A stretch of DNA of 64,000 bases from Ectopseudomonas mendocina (lineage in GTDB: Bacteria > Pseudomonadota > Gammaproteobacteria > Pseudomonadales > Pseudomonadaceae): positions 62,001 through 126,000 of the forward strand of contig NZ_JADTQG010000005.1 of assembly GCF_016008875.1 (NCBI RefSeq). Direction: 5' to 3'. The notes beneath the pieces were generated by a model, which saw only the letters and a program-made list of their open reading frames with translations, made no database searches and was not told the origin of the DNA. Shown in pieces: positions 44,855 to 53,760 of this stretch (positions within the stretch are counted from its first letter, which is position 1; every line of letters starts with the position of its first letter). A program made the position numbers and the translations under genes.

Positions 44855-45974
44855 CCGCACGCTCCCAGCTGGCATCGCAGCGATTACGACCGCCGCGCTT
44901 GGCCTGATAAAGCGCCTGGTCGGCGCGCTGCAGAGCTTCGTCGAGGTCATCGCCAGCGACCAGCAGCGTCATGCCGGCGGAAAGGCTGAGATCATCGATC
45001 TTCACACCCACCGGCTCGGCTTTGGCGAACGCCTCGCGCAGCCGCTCGCAGCAGGCGGTGAACTGATCGGCATCGGTATTGGGCAGTAGCAGCACGAACT
45101 CCTCGCCGCCATAGCGGGCAATGATGTCGCCGTCACGCAGACAGGCTCGGGCCACCGCCGCGAAGGTTTGCAACACCCGGTCGCCGGCGGCATGGCCGTG
45201 AGCATCGTTGATTCGCTTGAAATGGTCCAGGTCGATCAGCGCCAGGCCGTGCTGACGCCCATGTCCGAGGTGCTCCAGCTCACGACTGGCCAGGCGCAGG
45301 AAGTGCCGGCGATTGAAAAGCCCGGTCAGCTCGTCGGTAGCGACCAGTTCTTCAAGCTGACGCATCATCCCGCGCAGGGTGTCCTGATGCGCCTGCAAGG
45401 CGAACCGGCGCTGGCGCATGCGTTTGCGCATGGCCTGCACGTAGCTGGAAAACAGGCACAGCCAGACCAGCAGGATGAACAGCACCCACACCTGCAGCCA
45501 GGCCATGCTCGGGTCCACCAAATGCATGCGATAGGCCTCCACCAGCACCATCGCGGTGAAACCGAAAAAAGCGAAGGCGGCGCACCGCGCGAACACCCGG
45601 GGCGGCAATTGGAACACGCCGAACAGCAGGATCAGCACGTAGAAGACCATCATCACGCCGCGTGCGCTGTCGAACAGCCCCAGCACCGGTGGCTGCCAGG
45701 CCAGCGCGACCAGCACCTGAGCCTGGGTCAGGCTGGGGTCCTCGTAACGCAGATTGCGCCCGGAAAGAAACAGCCAGAGAAATACCAGCTGACTGCCGAA
45801 CACTCCAAGGCTCAGCCAGACGGCCGTGCTGATGGAGCCGAGAAACAGGCCATTGAAGACGGCGAACCAGCAGACGAGCGCCATCATCGCGTAGGTAGCG
45901 AAAGCCATGGCGAAGCGTTTGAGCAAAAGGCTTTGCAGGCTACGCTGCGCGCCCCGACGAGTGGTTGAGCTCAT
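44847..45974 (-). CDS. sadC: Membrane diguanylate cyclase, SadC-like
   Basis: A 375-residue inner-membrane GGDEF enzyme making c-di-GMP from two GTP. Six hydrophobic segments occupy residues 15-185, then a coiled linker (RQRRFALQAHQDTLRGMMRQ), then the catalytic domain with ATDELTGLFNRRHFL, LIDLDHFKRINDAHGH and the active site RYGGEEF. An inhibitory-site RDGD stands five residues before GGEEF, so product inhibition is expected. Gene order matches P. aeruginosa sadC (PA4332), which promotes biofilm formation. It is divergent from fumarase. Confidence 0.88.
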   Translation of the reverse strand: MSSTTRRGAQRSLQSLLLKRFAMAFATYAMMALVCWFAVFNGLFLGSISTAVWLSLGVFGSQLVFLWLFLSGRNLRYEDPSLTQAQVLVALAWQPPVLGLFDSARGVMMVFYVLILLFGVFQLPPRVFARCAAFAFFGFTAMVLVEAYRMHLVDPSMAWLQVWVLFILLVWLCLFSSYVQAMRKRMRQRRFALQAHQDTLRGMMRQLEELVATDELTGLFNRRHFLRLASRELEHLGHGRQHGLALIDLDHFKRINDAHGHAAGDRVLQTFAAVARACLRDGDIIARYGGEEFVLLLPNTDADQFTACCERLREAFAKAEPVGVKIDDLSLSAGMTLLVAGDDLDEALQRADQALYQAKRGGRNRCDASWERAGA

Positions 45975-46098
45975 GGGCTCCGTCCCATACTGGCATCTGG
46001 CCGTTACTCTACCCCTGTGATCACAGATTGCCTAGCGAGCCGATGAGCGCGCACATGGCTAGCATCATCGACCTCAGGCGACTGTGCCCTATCCGACC

Positions 46099-46126
46099 GG
46101 CGCGGTATACTGCCGCGCCTTTTTTG
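46099..46126 (+). promoter_or_regulatory. -10-like TATACT inside a terminator-like hairpin before fumarase
   Basis: GGCGCGG and CCGCGCC flank TATACTG and are followed by TTTTTTG, 138 bp before the fumarase start. The loop contains a near-consensus -10 hexamer. It may be the fumarase promoter in a symmetric setting, or an attenuator-like hairpin; the two readings cannot be separated from sequence alone. No convincing -35 was found. The remaining 45975-46264 gap shows nothing else. Confidence 0.45.
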
Positions 46127-46264
46127 TTGCTGCCCCTGCATGGCGGCCACCTAAGCAGACCGTCGCGGGGCGACGTGAAAACCGCTCCCGACAGTTTTTC
46201 GCCGTTGCGCCGGGTCGTTGTCCGGCGCTTCCTTGTAGATGTTCCCTGATAGAGGAGCGCCCCA

Positions 46265-47788
46265 ATGACCGTGATCAAGCAGGACGACCTGATTCAGAGC
46301 GTTGCTGACGCACTGCAGTTCATCTCTTATTACCACCCCGTCGACTTCATCCAGGCCATGCACGAGGCCTACCTGAAGGAAGAATCGCCGGCCGCCAAGG
46401 ACTCCATGGCGCAGATCCTGATCAACTCGCGCATGTGTGCCACCGGCCACCGCCCGATCTGCCAGGACACCGGCATCGTCACCGTATTCGTCAAGGTCGG
46501 CATGGACGTGCGCTGGGACGGCGCCACCATGAGCGTCGACGACATGATCAACGAGGGCGTGCGCCGCGCCTACAACCTGCCGGAAAACGTCCTGCGCGCC
46601 TCGATCCTGGCCGACCCGGCAGGTGCCCGCAAGAACACCAAGGACAACACCCCGGCGGTGATTCACTACTCGCTGGTGCCCGGTGACAAGGTGGAAGTGG
46701 ACGTCGCGGCCAAGGGCGGCGGCTCCGAGAACAAGTCGAAGATGGCTATGCTCAACCCGTCCGACTCGATCGTCGACTGGGTGCTGAAGACCGTGCCGAC
46801 CATGGGCGCCGGCTGGTGCCCGCCAGGCATGCTCGGCATCGGCATCGGCGGCACCGCCGAGAAGGCTGCGGTGATGGCCAAGGAAGTGCTGATGGAGCAC
46901 ATCGACATCCACGAACTGCAGGCCCGCGGCCCGCAGAACCGCATCGAGGAGCTGCGTCTTGAGCTGTTCGAGAAGGTCAACCAGCTGGGCATCGGCGCCC
47001 AGGGTCTGGGCGGCCTGACCACCGTGCTCGATGTGAAGATCATGGATTACCCGACCCATGCTGCGTCCTTGCCGGTGTGCATGATCCCCAACTGCGCCGC
47101 TACCCGTCACGCCCACTTCGTGCTCGACGGCTCGGGCCCGGCCGAGCTGGAAGCACCGGATCTGGACGCCTACCCGGAAATCGTCTGGGAAGCCGGCCCG
47201 AGCGCGCGCCGCGTCAACCTCGACACCCTGACCCCGGAAGAAGTGCAGAGCTGGAAGCCGGGCGAGACCGTGCTGCTCAACGGCAAGATGCTTACCGGCC
47301 GCGACGCTGCGCACAAGCGCATGGTCGACATGCTGAACAAGGGCGAGCAACTGCCGGTGGACCTCAAAGGCCGCTTCATCTACTACGTCGGCCCGGTCGA
47401 TCCGGTCGGTGATGAAGTGGTTGGCCCGGCTGGCCCGACCACGGCCACGCGGATGGACAAGTTCACCCGTCAGATCCTCGAGCAGACCGGCCTGCTGGGC
47501 ATGATCGGCAAGTCCGAGCGTGGCCCGATCGCCATCGACGCGATCAAGGACAACAAGGCCGTGTACCTGATGGCCGTCGGCGGCGCCGCTTACCTGGTGG
47601 CCCAGGCGATCAAGAAGTCCAAGGTGCTGGCGTTCGAAGAACTCGGTATGGAAGCCATCTACGAGTTCGAAGTGAAGGACATGCCGGTGACCGTTGCGGT
47701 CGACACCAACGGCGAGTCCGTACACATCACCGGCCCGGCGATCTGGAACAAGAAGATCGCCGAAAGCCTGGCGGTGGAAGTGAAGTAA
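46265..47788 (+). CDS. fumA: Fumarate hydratase class I
   Basis: A 507-residue iron-sulfur fumarase interconverting fumarate and malate in the citric acid cycle. Cluster cysteines are visible in GHRPICQDTGIVTVF (about residue 65), VCMIPNCAATRHAHF (about 275), and possibly GAGWCPPGMLGIGIGGTAEK (about 185). The C-terminal beta domain contains YYVGPVDPVGDEVVGPAGPT. The 4Fe-4S cluster is oxygen-sensitive, unlike class II FumC. It corresponds to PA4333 in order and is divergent from sadC. Confidence 0.94.
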   Translation: MTVIKQDDLIQSVADALQFISYYHPVDFIQAMHEAYLKEESPAAKDSMAQILINSRMCATGHRPICQDTGIVTVFVKVGMDVRWDGATMSVDDMINEGVRRAYNLPENVLRASILADPAGARKNTKDNTPAVIHYSLVPGDKVEVDVAAKGGGSENKSKMAMLNPSDSIVDWVLKTVPTMGAGWCPPGMLGIGIGGTAEKAAVMAKEVLMEHIDIHELQARGPQNRIEELRLELFEKVNQLGIGAQGLGGLTTVLDVKIMDYPTHAASLPVCMIPNCAATRHAHFVLDGSGPAELEAPDLDAYPEIVWEAGPSARRVNLDTLTPEEVQSWKPGETVLLNGKMLTGRDAAHKRMVDMLNKGEQLPVDLKGRFIYYVGPVDPVGDEVVGPAGPTTATRMDKFTRQILEQTGLLGMIGKSERGPIAIDAIKDNKAVYLMAVGGAAYLVAQAIKKSKVLAFEELGMEAIYEFEVKDMPVTVAVDTNGESVHITGPAIWNKKIAESLAVEVK

Positions 47789-47824
47789 GGCAGCCGCAAG
47801 CGACCAGCTTCAAGCTGCAAGGAG

Positions 47825-47856
47825 AAGCCCGGCCAAGTGCCGGGCTTCTGCGTTTT
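47825..47856. terminator. Bidirectional terminator between fumarase and D-serine dehydratase
   Basis: AAGCCCGGC faces GCCGGGCTT around a 5-base loop, followed by a weak T-rich tail (CTGCGTTTT). It lies between two converging genes and could serve both. Confidence 0.8.
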
Positions 47857-49205
47857 CAGGCGCCCTGCAACAGCTGCCGGCCACGCGCCAGGTAGCTGTC
47901 CATTTCAGCCTGCGGCACCATGCTGCCGCCCGTTGCCCAGACCAGATGCGTCGCCTGCGCCATGCGCTGCGGTGTCAGACCCATGCGCTGGCGGTAGCCC
48001 TGCTGCTCGCCGAGCACGTGCAACACACCCGGCATACCGGCCAGGGCCGAAGGCTCCAGACGCTGGCCCTCGGTCTGCTCCAGCAACGCCAGGTAGCGGA
48101 ACAGTTGCTCGTCGCCGACCGTGTAGTAACCATCGATCAGACGTTGCATGGCGCGGCCGACGAAACCCGATGGCCGCCCCACCGCCAGGCCATCAGCCGC
48201 GGTGCGGTTGTCGATACTGAAATCCTGCACCGCCAGCTCTTCATGCCGGCCGGTGTGCACGCCGAGCAGCATGCACGGCGAATGCGTCGGTTCGGCGAAC
48301 AGACAGTGCACTGCATCGCCGAACGCCAGCTTAAGACCGAAGGCCACGCCTCCCGGCCCACCACCGACGCCACAGGGCAGATAGACGAACAGCGGATGCT
48401 CGGCATCGACCACGACACCGGCCGCTGCCAGTTGCTGCTTGAGACGTTCGCCGGCCACCGCGTAGCCGAGAAACAGGTGCCTGGAATTCTCGTCGTCGAC
48501 GAAGTGGCAGCGCGGGTCAGCGTCAGCCTGCTGCCGCCCCTGCTCCACGGCAACGCTGTAATCGCTGGCGTACTCGACCACCGTCACGCCGTGGGCACGC
48601 AGCTTGTCCTTCTTCCATTGGCGCGCATCGGCGGACATATGCACGGAGGCCTGAAAACCCAGGCGCGCGCTGATGATGCCGATGGACAACCCGAGGTTGC
48701 CGGTGGAGCCGACGGCGACCTGATAGCCGCCGAAGAAGGCGCGCATCGCATCGCTGTCGAGGCAGGCGTAATCGTCGTCGAGGTCGAGCAGCCCGGCCGC
48801 CAGCGCCAAGCCCTCGGCATGCTTGAGCACCTCGTAGATGCCGCCACGGGCCTTGATCGAACCGGAGATGGGCAGATGGCTGTCGCGTTTGAGCCACAAC
48901 GCGCCGATTTCCTCTTCGGCCTCTTCACGCAGCAGCGCCTGCATTTTCGGCAGGTGAACTACGTCCGACTCGATAATGCCGGCGCTGGCGGCCGTCTGCG
49001 GGAAAACCCGGGCCAGGTAGGGCGCGAAGCGCTCGAGGCGCGCGCGTGCATCAGCCACATCGGCAGCGCTCAAACCGACATCGCCCAGCGCCTCGGCAAC
49101 GGGCGCCACGGCCGGGTTGAACCAGCTGGTTTCGCGCAGGGCGATCAGCTCGTCGAGCAGCGGAAACTGCGCGCGCCATTGCGCGAGCGACTGGCCAAGG
49201 ATCAT
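47856..49205 (-). CDS. dsdA: D-serine dehydratase
   Basis: A 449-residue PLP enzyme converting D-serine to pyruvate and ammonia. The PLP lysine is in [20 protein letters not shown] near residue 115, the phosphate-binding glycine loop is [14 protein letters not shown] near residue 165, and [19 protein letters not shown] follows near residue 280. Length and order match DsdA. No dsdC regulator or dsdX permease is adjacent, unlike enterobacterial loci. Confidence 0.92.
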   Translation of the reverse strand: MILGQSLAQWRAQFPLLDELIALRETSWFNPAVAPVAEALGDVGLSAADVADARARLERFAPYLARVFPQTAASAGIIESDVVHLPKMQALLREEAEEEIGALWLKRDSHLPISGSIKARGGIYEVLKHAEGLALAAGLLDLDDDYACLDSDAMRAFFGGYQVAVGSTGNLGLSIGIISARLGFQASVHMSADARQWKKDKLRAHGVTVVEYASDYSVAVEQGRQQADADPRCHFVDDENSRHLFLGYAVAGERLKQQLAAAGVVVDAEHPLFVYLPCGVGGGPGGVAFGLKLAFGDAVHCLFAEPTHSPCMLLGVHTGRHEELAVQDFSIDNRTAADGLAVGRPSGFVGRAMQRLIDGYYTVGDEQLFRYLALLEQTEGQRLEPSALAGMPGVLHVLGEQQGYRQRMGLTPQRMAQATHLVWATGGSMVPQAEMDSYLARGRQLLQGA

Positions 49206-49349
49206 GCGGCATTCCCCTTATAGCGGGCAGTGAACAGTGCGCATTAGACGACGCCCAGGCTGATCTGGCAAAGGTCGCAGTAGCGACCAGTCAAGCGGAA
49301 CGATAACGGCCTGGTGATGGCCTAAGCTGAAAATCGCCCAGGAGTCGCC

Positions 49350-50024
49350 ATGACCTTTTCCATCATCGCCCGTTGCCCGCGCAGCGGTCAGTTCGGCGTC
49401 GCTGCAGCCACCGCCATGCCCGCCGTCGGCAAACTGCTCAGCCACGCCGCAGCCGGTGCCGGCGCGGTGGCGACTCAGGCGCAGGTCAACCCCTATCTGG
49501 GCCTGGACGGCCTGGCCCTGCTGCGCCAGGGGTTTTCGGCACAGCAAGCGCTGCAGCGACTCAAAGGAACCGATCCCTGCATGGAACTGCGCCAGTGCGC
49601 GTTGATCGACGCTCAGGGCGACAGCGCCTGCTGGACCGGCGAAAAGTGCATTCCCTGGGCTGGCTCGCTGAGCGGCGAGCAGTTCTCCGTACAGGGCAAT
49701 CGCCTGGTCGGCCCGCAGGTGCTGGAGGCAGTAGCCGAAGCCTTTCGCCGAGGGGACGACCGCCCGCTGATCGAGCGCCTGATCGAGGCGCTGGCGGCCG
49801 GTGACCGTTGCGGTGGCGACCGGCACGGCGAATCCTCGGCAGTGATCTACGTGGTCGATCAGGAGGAGTATCCGCTGTGGGACATCCGCGTCGACCATCA
49901 TCTCGATCCGGTGGCCGAGCTGCGCCGCCTGCATGACGTGTTCGCCCGTGAAGTGCTGCCGGAGATTCTCGCCATGCCGACCCGTGACAACCCGGCCGGC
50001 AAGGCGGCGGAGGATTCGGTCTAG
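49350..50024 (+). CDS. DUF1028 family (Ntn-hydrolase-like) protein
   Basis: A 224-residue DUF1028 protein, recognised from MTFSIIARCPRSGQFGVAAA and GAVATQAQVNPYLGLDGLAL, a fold related to N-terminal nucleophile hydrolases. Later conserved wording is GNRLVGPQVLEAVAEAF and YPLWDIRVDHHLDPVAEL. The substrate is unknown; relatives often sit beside peptidase or amidase genes. GGAGTCGCC precedes ATG 49350. It converges on zapE with a 4-bp overlap at the stops. Confidence 0.85.
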   Translation: MTFSIIARCPRSGQFGVAAATAMPAVGKLLSHAAAGAGAVATQAQVNPYLGLDGLALLRQGFSAQQALQRLKGTDPCMELRQCALIDAQGDSACWTGEKCIPWAGSLSGEQFSVQGNRLVGPQVLEAVAEAFRRGDDRPLIERLIEALAAGDRCGGDRHGESSAVIYVVDQEEYPLWDIRVDHHLDPVAELRRLHDVFAREVLPEILAMPTRDNPAGKAAEDSV

Positions 50025-51157
50025 GCACCCGCCCGCTTGGCAGGAGCGCCAAAACGCTCCAGTTGCATCTCGCGCAAACGGCTCAGCGTGCGACGAAAGG
50101 CAAAGTCGAGGTAGCCCTGGGTGTACAGCTCAGCCAGCGCCACCTCGGCTTCGATATACAGCGGCACGCGGCGGTCGTAGCACTCGTCGACCAGGGCGAT
50201 GAAGCGGCGTACCGCGTCGTCATTGCGCGACAGCGCGGGTAGCTGTCGATCCCCGGCATCGACCCGCTCGGCAGCGTCCTCGGTACCACGGGCGATGCGT
50301 CCCTCGCGTTGCTCGCCGCCCAGGCGCGGCACTTCGCCGAGCAGAATGACCGGGAAGCGCTCGCATAGCTCGATAAAATCGGGTGCCGCCAGCGGCTGTT
50401 CACACAGATCGGTGAAGCGACACCACAGCGCCGCCGGGCTATGGCCGAGAGCCAAGACACGGCGGTGAGCCAACTCGACCGGCTCGCCGCTGATGGTTTG
50501 CCCCTCACTCAGACGAGTGAACAGCTCACCCAACGCCTGCGGCTGCTGCACCCAGTAGCGTTGCACCTCGGCACCGGGATGCAGGCGATGATCCTGCTCG
50601 CCGTCCACGGCCACCACCTGCATATGCGCCTCGAGCGCGGCGATCGCCGGCAGGAAGCGCTCGCGGTTGTAGCCCTCGGCGTAGAGCTGATCCGGCGGTT
50701 GGTTGGAGGTCGCCACCAGCACCACGTCCTGCTCCACCACCAGACTGAGCAGGCGGCCCAGCAACATGGCGTCACCGATGTCGCTGACGAACAGCTCGTC
50801 GAAGCACAGCACGCGCACTTCGCGCCCCAACTCCTCGGCCAGCAGGCGCAGCGGATCGGCATTGCCGGTGAGTTGGAACTGCCGACGGTGCACCCACTGC
50901 ATGAAATGATGAAAATGCTGCCGCCGCGCCGGTACGCGCAGGCTGTTGTAGAAGCTGTCCATCAGCCAGGTCTTGCCGCGCCCTACCGGCCCCCAGAGGT
51001 ATACGCCGAGCGGGCGTTCACCACGATGCACAGCCTCATGGCAGTGCTGTAGCGCCTCAACCCCTCGACGCTGTGCGGCATCAGCGATGAAACCGCCGGC
51101 CAGCGCTCGTTCGTAGGCGGCCAGCGGCGAGTCCGACAACGCCTCTGGCGCGTTCAC
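50021..51157 (-). CDS. zapE: Cell division protein ZapE (AFG1-like ATPase)
   Basis: A 378-residue AAA-type ATPase of the AFG1/ZapE family, which associates with the division ring in E. coli. Walker A is LWGPVGRGKTWLMD near residue 65; Walker B is VRVLCFDELFVSDIGDAMLL; sensor wording is VVLVATSNQPPDQLYAEGYN. The GTG start at 51157 overlaps the TGA of the upstream hydrolase in a GTGA arrangement; no better start fits. It is the last gene of the acetyltransferase-hydrolase-zapE unit. Confidence 0.9.
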   Translation of the reverse strand: MNAPEALSDSPLAAYERALAGGFIADAAQRRGVEALQHCHEAVHRGERPLGVYLWGPVGRGKTWLMDSFYNSLRVPARRQHFHHFMQWVHRRQFQLTGNADPLRLLAEELGREVRVLCFDELFVSDIGDAMLLGRLLSLVVEQDVVLVATSNQPPDQLYAEGYNRERFLPAIAALEAHMQVVAVDGEQDHRLHPGAEVQRYWVQQPQALGELFTRLSEGQTISGEPVELAHRRVLALGHSPAALWCRFTDLCEQPLAAPDFIELCERFPVILLGEVPRLGGEQREGRIARGTEDAAERVDAGDRQLPALSRNDDAVRRFIALVDECYDRRVPLYIEAEVALAELYTQGYLDFAFRRTLSRLREMQLERFGAPAKRAGA

Positions 51158-52038
51158 CGCAGCACCAGCCGGCCGCCTTCGAACTGCCGCGGCCAGTCGC
51201 GCCGGGTAAATACCTGGCCCTGTTCGCGCACGCGGCGCACCTCGGCCAGATCCAGCTCGGCGATCAGCCAGTGGCTGCGCGTGGGGCACAGTTCCCCGCT
51301 CTCGGCGATCACGCCATTGGCCGGCATGCCGTAGTCCGACGGCACGTACAGCCCGGCGCGGCCGATGTTCTCGTCCAGCGCCGGCGACCAGGGCGCCTGT
51401 CCGACCGTGGGCGACTGCAGCACGGCGATCTGGTTCTCCAGAGCACGGGCCTGGGCACCGATGCGCACGCGATGAAAACCCGCCTCGGTATCGGTGCAAC
51501 TGGGCGCCAGGATCAGGTCGACCCCGGCCTCGGCCAGGGTACGCGCCAGCAACGGGAATTCGTTGTCGTAGCAGATCAGGATGCCCAGCTTGCCCAGCGG
51601 CGTGTCGAATACCTTGAGCCCGCTGCCTGCCGCGATCTGCCACTGCTCCAGCTCGAAACGGGTCATCATCAGCTTGTCCTGGCTACCCAGGCAGCCGTCC
51701 GGGCCGAATAGCCAGGCACGGTTGCGGTAGACGCCGTCGTCATCCAGCACCGCCACCGAACCAGGTTGCAGATGGATCTTCAATCGGCGCGCCAGGCTCT
51801 CGCACAATTGCAGCCAGCGCGGCAGCAGCGCCTGGATGCCGGCGATGGAGCCGTGCAGGTCGCTGCGCTCGGATTCCGGCAACTGCCCGGTGAGCACCAG
51901 GCCGGCGTATTCCGGCAGCAAGAGCAGCTCGGCGCCCTGCCCGGCCGCGTCCTCGCATAGCGTGGTCAGGTGTTCGGCGTAGGCGTCCCAACTCGTCAGC
52001 AGGCCGATGTGATATTGGCAGGCGGCAACCTTGATCAT
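51154..52038 (-). CDS. Carbon-nitrogen hydrolase (nitrilase superfamily)
   Basis: A 294-residue nitrilase-fold amidase. The Glu-Lys-Cys triad is visible: LLLLPEYAGLVL (Glu), SQDKLMMTRFE (Lys) and LGILICYDNEFPLLA (Cys). The substrate is probably an amide or carbamoyl compound. Its ATG overlaps the TGA of the acetyltransferase gene by 4 bases, and its own stop overlaps the zapE GTG, so all three are translationally coupled. Confidence 0.9.
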   Translation of the reverse strand: MIKVAACQYHIGLLTSWDAYAEHLTTLCEDAAGQGAELLLLPEYAGLVLTGQLPESERSDLHGSIAGIQALLPRWLQLCESLARRLKIHLQPGSVAVLDDDGVYRNRAWLFGPDGCLGSQDKLMMTRFELEQWQIAAGSGLKVFDTPLGKLGILICYDNEFPLLARTLAEAGVDLILAPSCTDTEAGFHRVRIGAQARALENQIAVLQSPTVGQAPWSPALDENIGRAGLYVPSDYGMPANGVIAESGELCPTRSHWLIAELDLAEVRRVREQGQVFTRRDWPRQFEGGRLVLR

Positions 52039-52625
52039 GAAGCGAGTTCCTTCAGCCAGAACGACATGGGCTTGGCCGATTCCTCAGCTTCATCCAGGTC
52101 GCGCCAGTGATATTGAGTGTGCAATTCGGGATGATGGCGATAGCCGCGGCGCGCCCAGAAGGCATCCAGCGGCTGATAGTCCATGGGCCGGCGCGGATGA
52201 TTGGCCGGGCGCTGCACGGCGCAGAAGGCGCACCAGTCGAAGCGGCCCGATTTACGCGCATGTGCCTCGCGTTCGGCGAAGAAGCGCACGCCCAGGCCAC
52301 GCCCGCGCCAGCCCGGCAATACCACCGACTCGGCGCAATAGAAAATGCGCGCAGGATCCCAGCCTGCCGATAGGAACGGCTGCTGGAATTCCGGCGTTTC
52401 ATCAGCCATTGGCAGCGCCGTGGACGCACCGACTACCCGGCCCTCGTCACGCACCAGCACGCACAGGCTGTCGGCGCTGCGCACATAGGTGTCGAGGTAC
52501 TCGGCCTCGTAATCGAGGCTGCCGTCGTAGAGGTAGGGGAATTCGCGGAAGACGGTGATCCGCAAATGCGCCAGGTCTTCGATGTGGGGCGCTATCTGCG
52601 GCCCCTGGAGCAATTCGATGTCCAT
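52035..52625 (-). CDS. GNAT-family N-acetyltransferase
   Basis: A 196-residue GNAT fold protein. The acetyl-CoA binding region is VVLPGWRGRGLGVRFFAERE near residue 110, preceded by LVRDEGRVVGASTALP. A late segment HPRRPMDYQPLDAFWARRGY fits the subgroup usually encoded beside a nitrilase-type hydrolase. The pair suggests acylation followed by amide hydrolysis of one small molecule, but the substrate is unknown. Confidence 0.87.
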   Translation of the reverse strand: MDIELLQGPQIAPHIEDLAHLRITVFREFPYLYDGSLDYEAEYLDTYVRSADSLCVLVRDEGRVVGASTALPMADETPEFQQPFLSAGWDPARIFYCAESVVLPGWRGRGLGVRFFAEREAHARKSGRFDWCAFCAVQRPANHPRRPMDYQPLDAFWARRGYRHHPELHTQYHWRDLDEAEESAKPMSFWLKELAS

Positions 52626-52737
52626 CTGCAGTCGTTCACCAGCAGCAAGGTGACGCCGGCGGCTATGCCGGCAAGAAAGCGCGAACTTATCATGCGTGCC
52701 AACCCACCACTAACCACGCTACGAAAGGAACTTAGCC

Positions 52738-53136
52738 ATGACCGCCACCGAACTGGTACAGGCCTACTACGCCGCCTTCAACGCCGGCGACATGCCCGCC
52801 TTCCTCGACCTGCTGGCCGAGGACGTGGTGCACGACATCAATCAGGGCGAGCGCCAAGTTGGCAAGGCCACCTTCGCTGCCTTCATGGACAAGATGAACC
52901 GCTGCTACCGCGAGCGCCTGGCCGACATCGTGGTCATGCAGAACGCCGAAGGCACCCGCGCCGCCGCCGAATTCGTGGTGCACGGCGAGTACCTGGCCGA
53001 CGACGAAGGCCTGCCCCCGGCCAACGGCCAGACCTACGTGTTGCCGGCCGGCGCTTTCTTCGAAATCAGGAATGGCAAGGTCGCGCGCATCAGCAATTAC
53101 TACAACCTCAATGATTGGGTTGCGCAGGTCGGCTGA
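52738..53136 (+). CDS. SnoaL/ketosteroid-isomerase-like protein
   Basis: A 132-residue cone-shaped alpha+beta barrel protein of the NTF2/SnoaL group: ELVQAYYAAFNAGDMPAFLD at the N-terminus, VVHDINQGERQVGKATFAAF, and GAFFEIRNGKVARISNYYNL near the end. The family covers isomerases, cyclases and non-catalytic binders, so no reaction is assigned. AAAGGAACTTAGCC precedes the start codon. It is divergent from the acetyltransferase. Confidence 0.87.
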   Translation: MTATELVQAYYAAFNAGDMPAFLDLLAEDVVHDINQGERQVGKATFAAFMDKMNRCYRERLADIVVMQNAEGTRAAAEFVVHGEYLADDEGLPPANGQTYVLPAGAFFEIRNGKVARISNYYNLNDWVAQVG

Positions 53137-53267
53137 CTACAACGAGGCCCGGCGGGCCAAGGTATAGGCATAGCCAATTACCGAAATAGAGACAATCCGT
53201 TTTATCAATCGAAGCGCTTCTCCGATCATGCACGCCTGTTCACCAGCCCCTACAGGAGTAACCTCGA

Positions 53268-53366
53268 ATGAGCCTGATCAAGCGCTTCTTCCAGCCAGCC
53301 CAATCGGTCCAGCAGGCAGCAACGCCTAGCGCACAGGAGCACCCGAATTTCTGGATGTACCAGTGA
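53268..53366 (+). CDS. Tiny hypothetical protein (32 aa)
   Basis: A 32-residue reading frame, MSLIKRFFQPAQSVQQAATP followed by SAQEHPNFWMYQ, with a good ribosome-binding site (CAGGAGTAACCTCGA). The amphipathic beginning could associate with a membrane. It was too short to be judged by length alone; the ribosome-binding site and non-random composition support it. No function is known. Confidence 0.5.
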   Translation: MSLIKRFFQPAQSVQQAATPSAQEHPNFWMYQ

Positions 53367-53367
53367 T

Positions 53368-53670
53368 TCAACCGGCCGCGCCGACCACCCGCAGCGGCAC
53401 CTGACGCCCGGCCTTCTGCGCCAAGTAACGGGTGCAGCTGACGCGCAGGAACGAGGCGAAGTTGACCACTTCGCCGCGAAAGTCCATGACCTCCTCGTAC
53501 AGTTTGGCGATCAGCTGGTTGGTAGTCATGCCGTCGACTTCGGCGATCTCACGCAGGATGTCCCAGAACTGGTTCTCCAAGCGCAGGGTGGTCACCACGC
53601 CGCGGATGCGCAACGAACGCGAGCGCGACTCATAGAGAATGGGATCGGCCTTTACATAGAGCTCGCACAT
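53368..53670 (-). CDS. Ribbon-helix-helix domain protein
   Basis: A 100-residue protein containing a ribbon-helix-helix segment (VVTTLRLENQFWDILREIAE then DGMTTNQLIAKLYEEV) of the RHH_4 type, probably DNA-binding as a dimer. ATG 53670 was chosen because GAGGAG lies nine bases upstream; a longer reading adds 13 residues. No toxin gene is adjacent, so it is not obviously an antitoxin. The nearby large inverted repeat (53694-53756) overlaps its probable promoter. Confidence 0.78.
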   Translation of the reverse strand: MCELYVKADPILYESRSRSLRIRGVVTTLRLENQFWDILREIAEVDGMTTNQLIAKLYEEVMDFRGEVVNFASFLRVSCTRYLAQKAGRQVPLRVVGAAG

Positions 53671-53693
53671 CCGCTTTATCTCCTCACTAGCGT

Positions 53694-53756
53694 CGTAGCC
53701 CGGATGCAATCCGGGATGCCGGAAATGGTGCGACCCCGGATTGCATCCGGGCTACG
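53694..53756. repeat. 22-bp inverted repeat pair (CGTAGCCCGGATGC-type)
   Basis: Two 22-base arms, 53694-53715 and 53735-53756, are exact reverse complements with a 19-base spacer and read CGTAGCCCGGATGCAATCCG at the left. This wording is a common dispersed Pseudomonas repeat. It lies between the ribbon-helix-helix and DJ-1 genes, where it could fold as a long hairpin. Confidence 0.85.
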
Positions 53757-53760
53757 TGGG

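Noticed and set aside
45975..46264. Short frames in the sadC-fumarase gap
   Set aside because: No ribosome-binding site or protein-like composition; the gap is regulatory.
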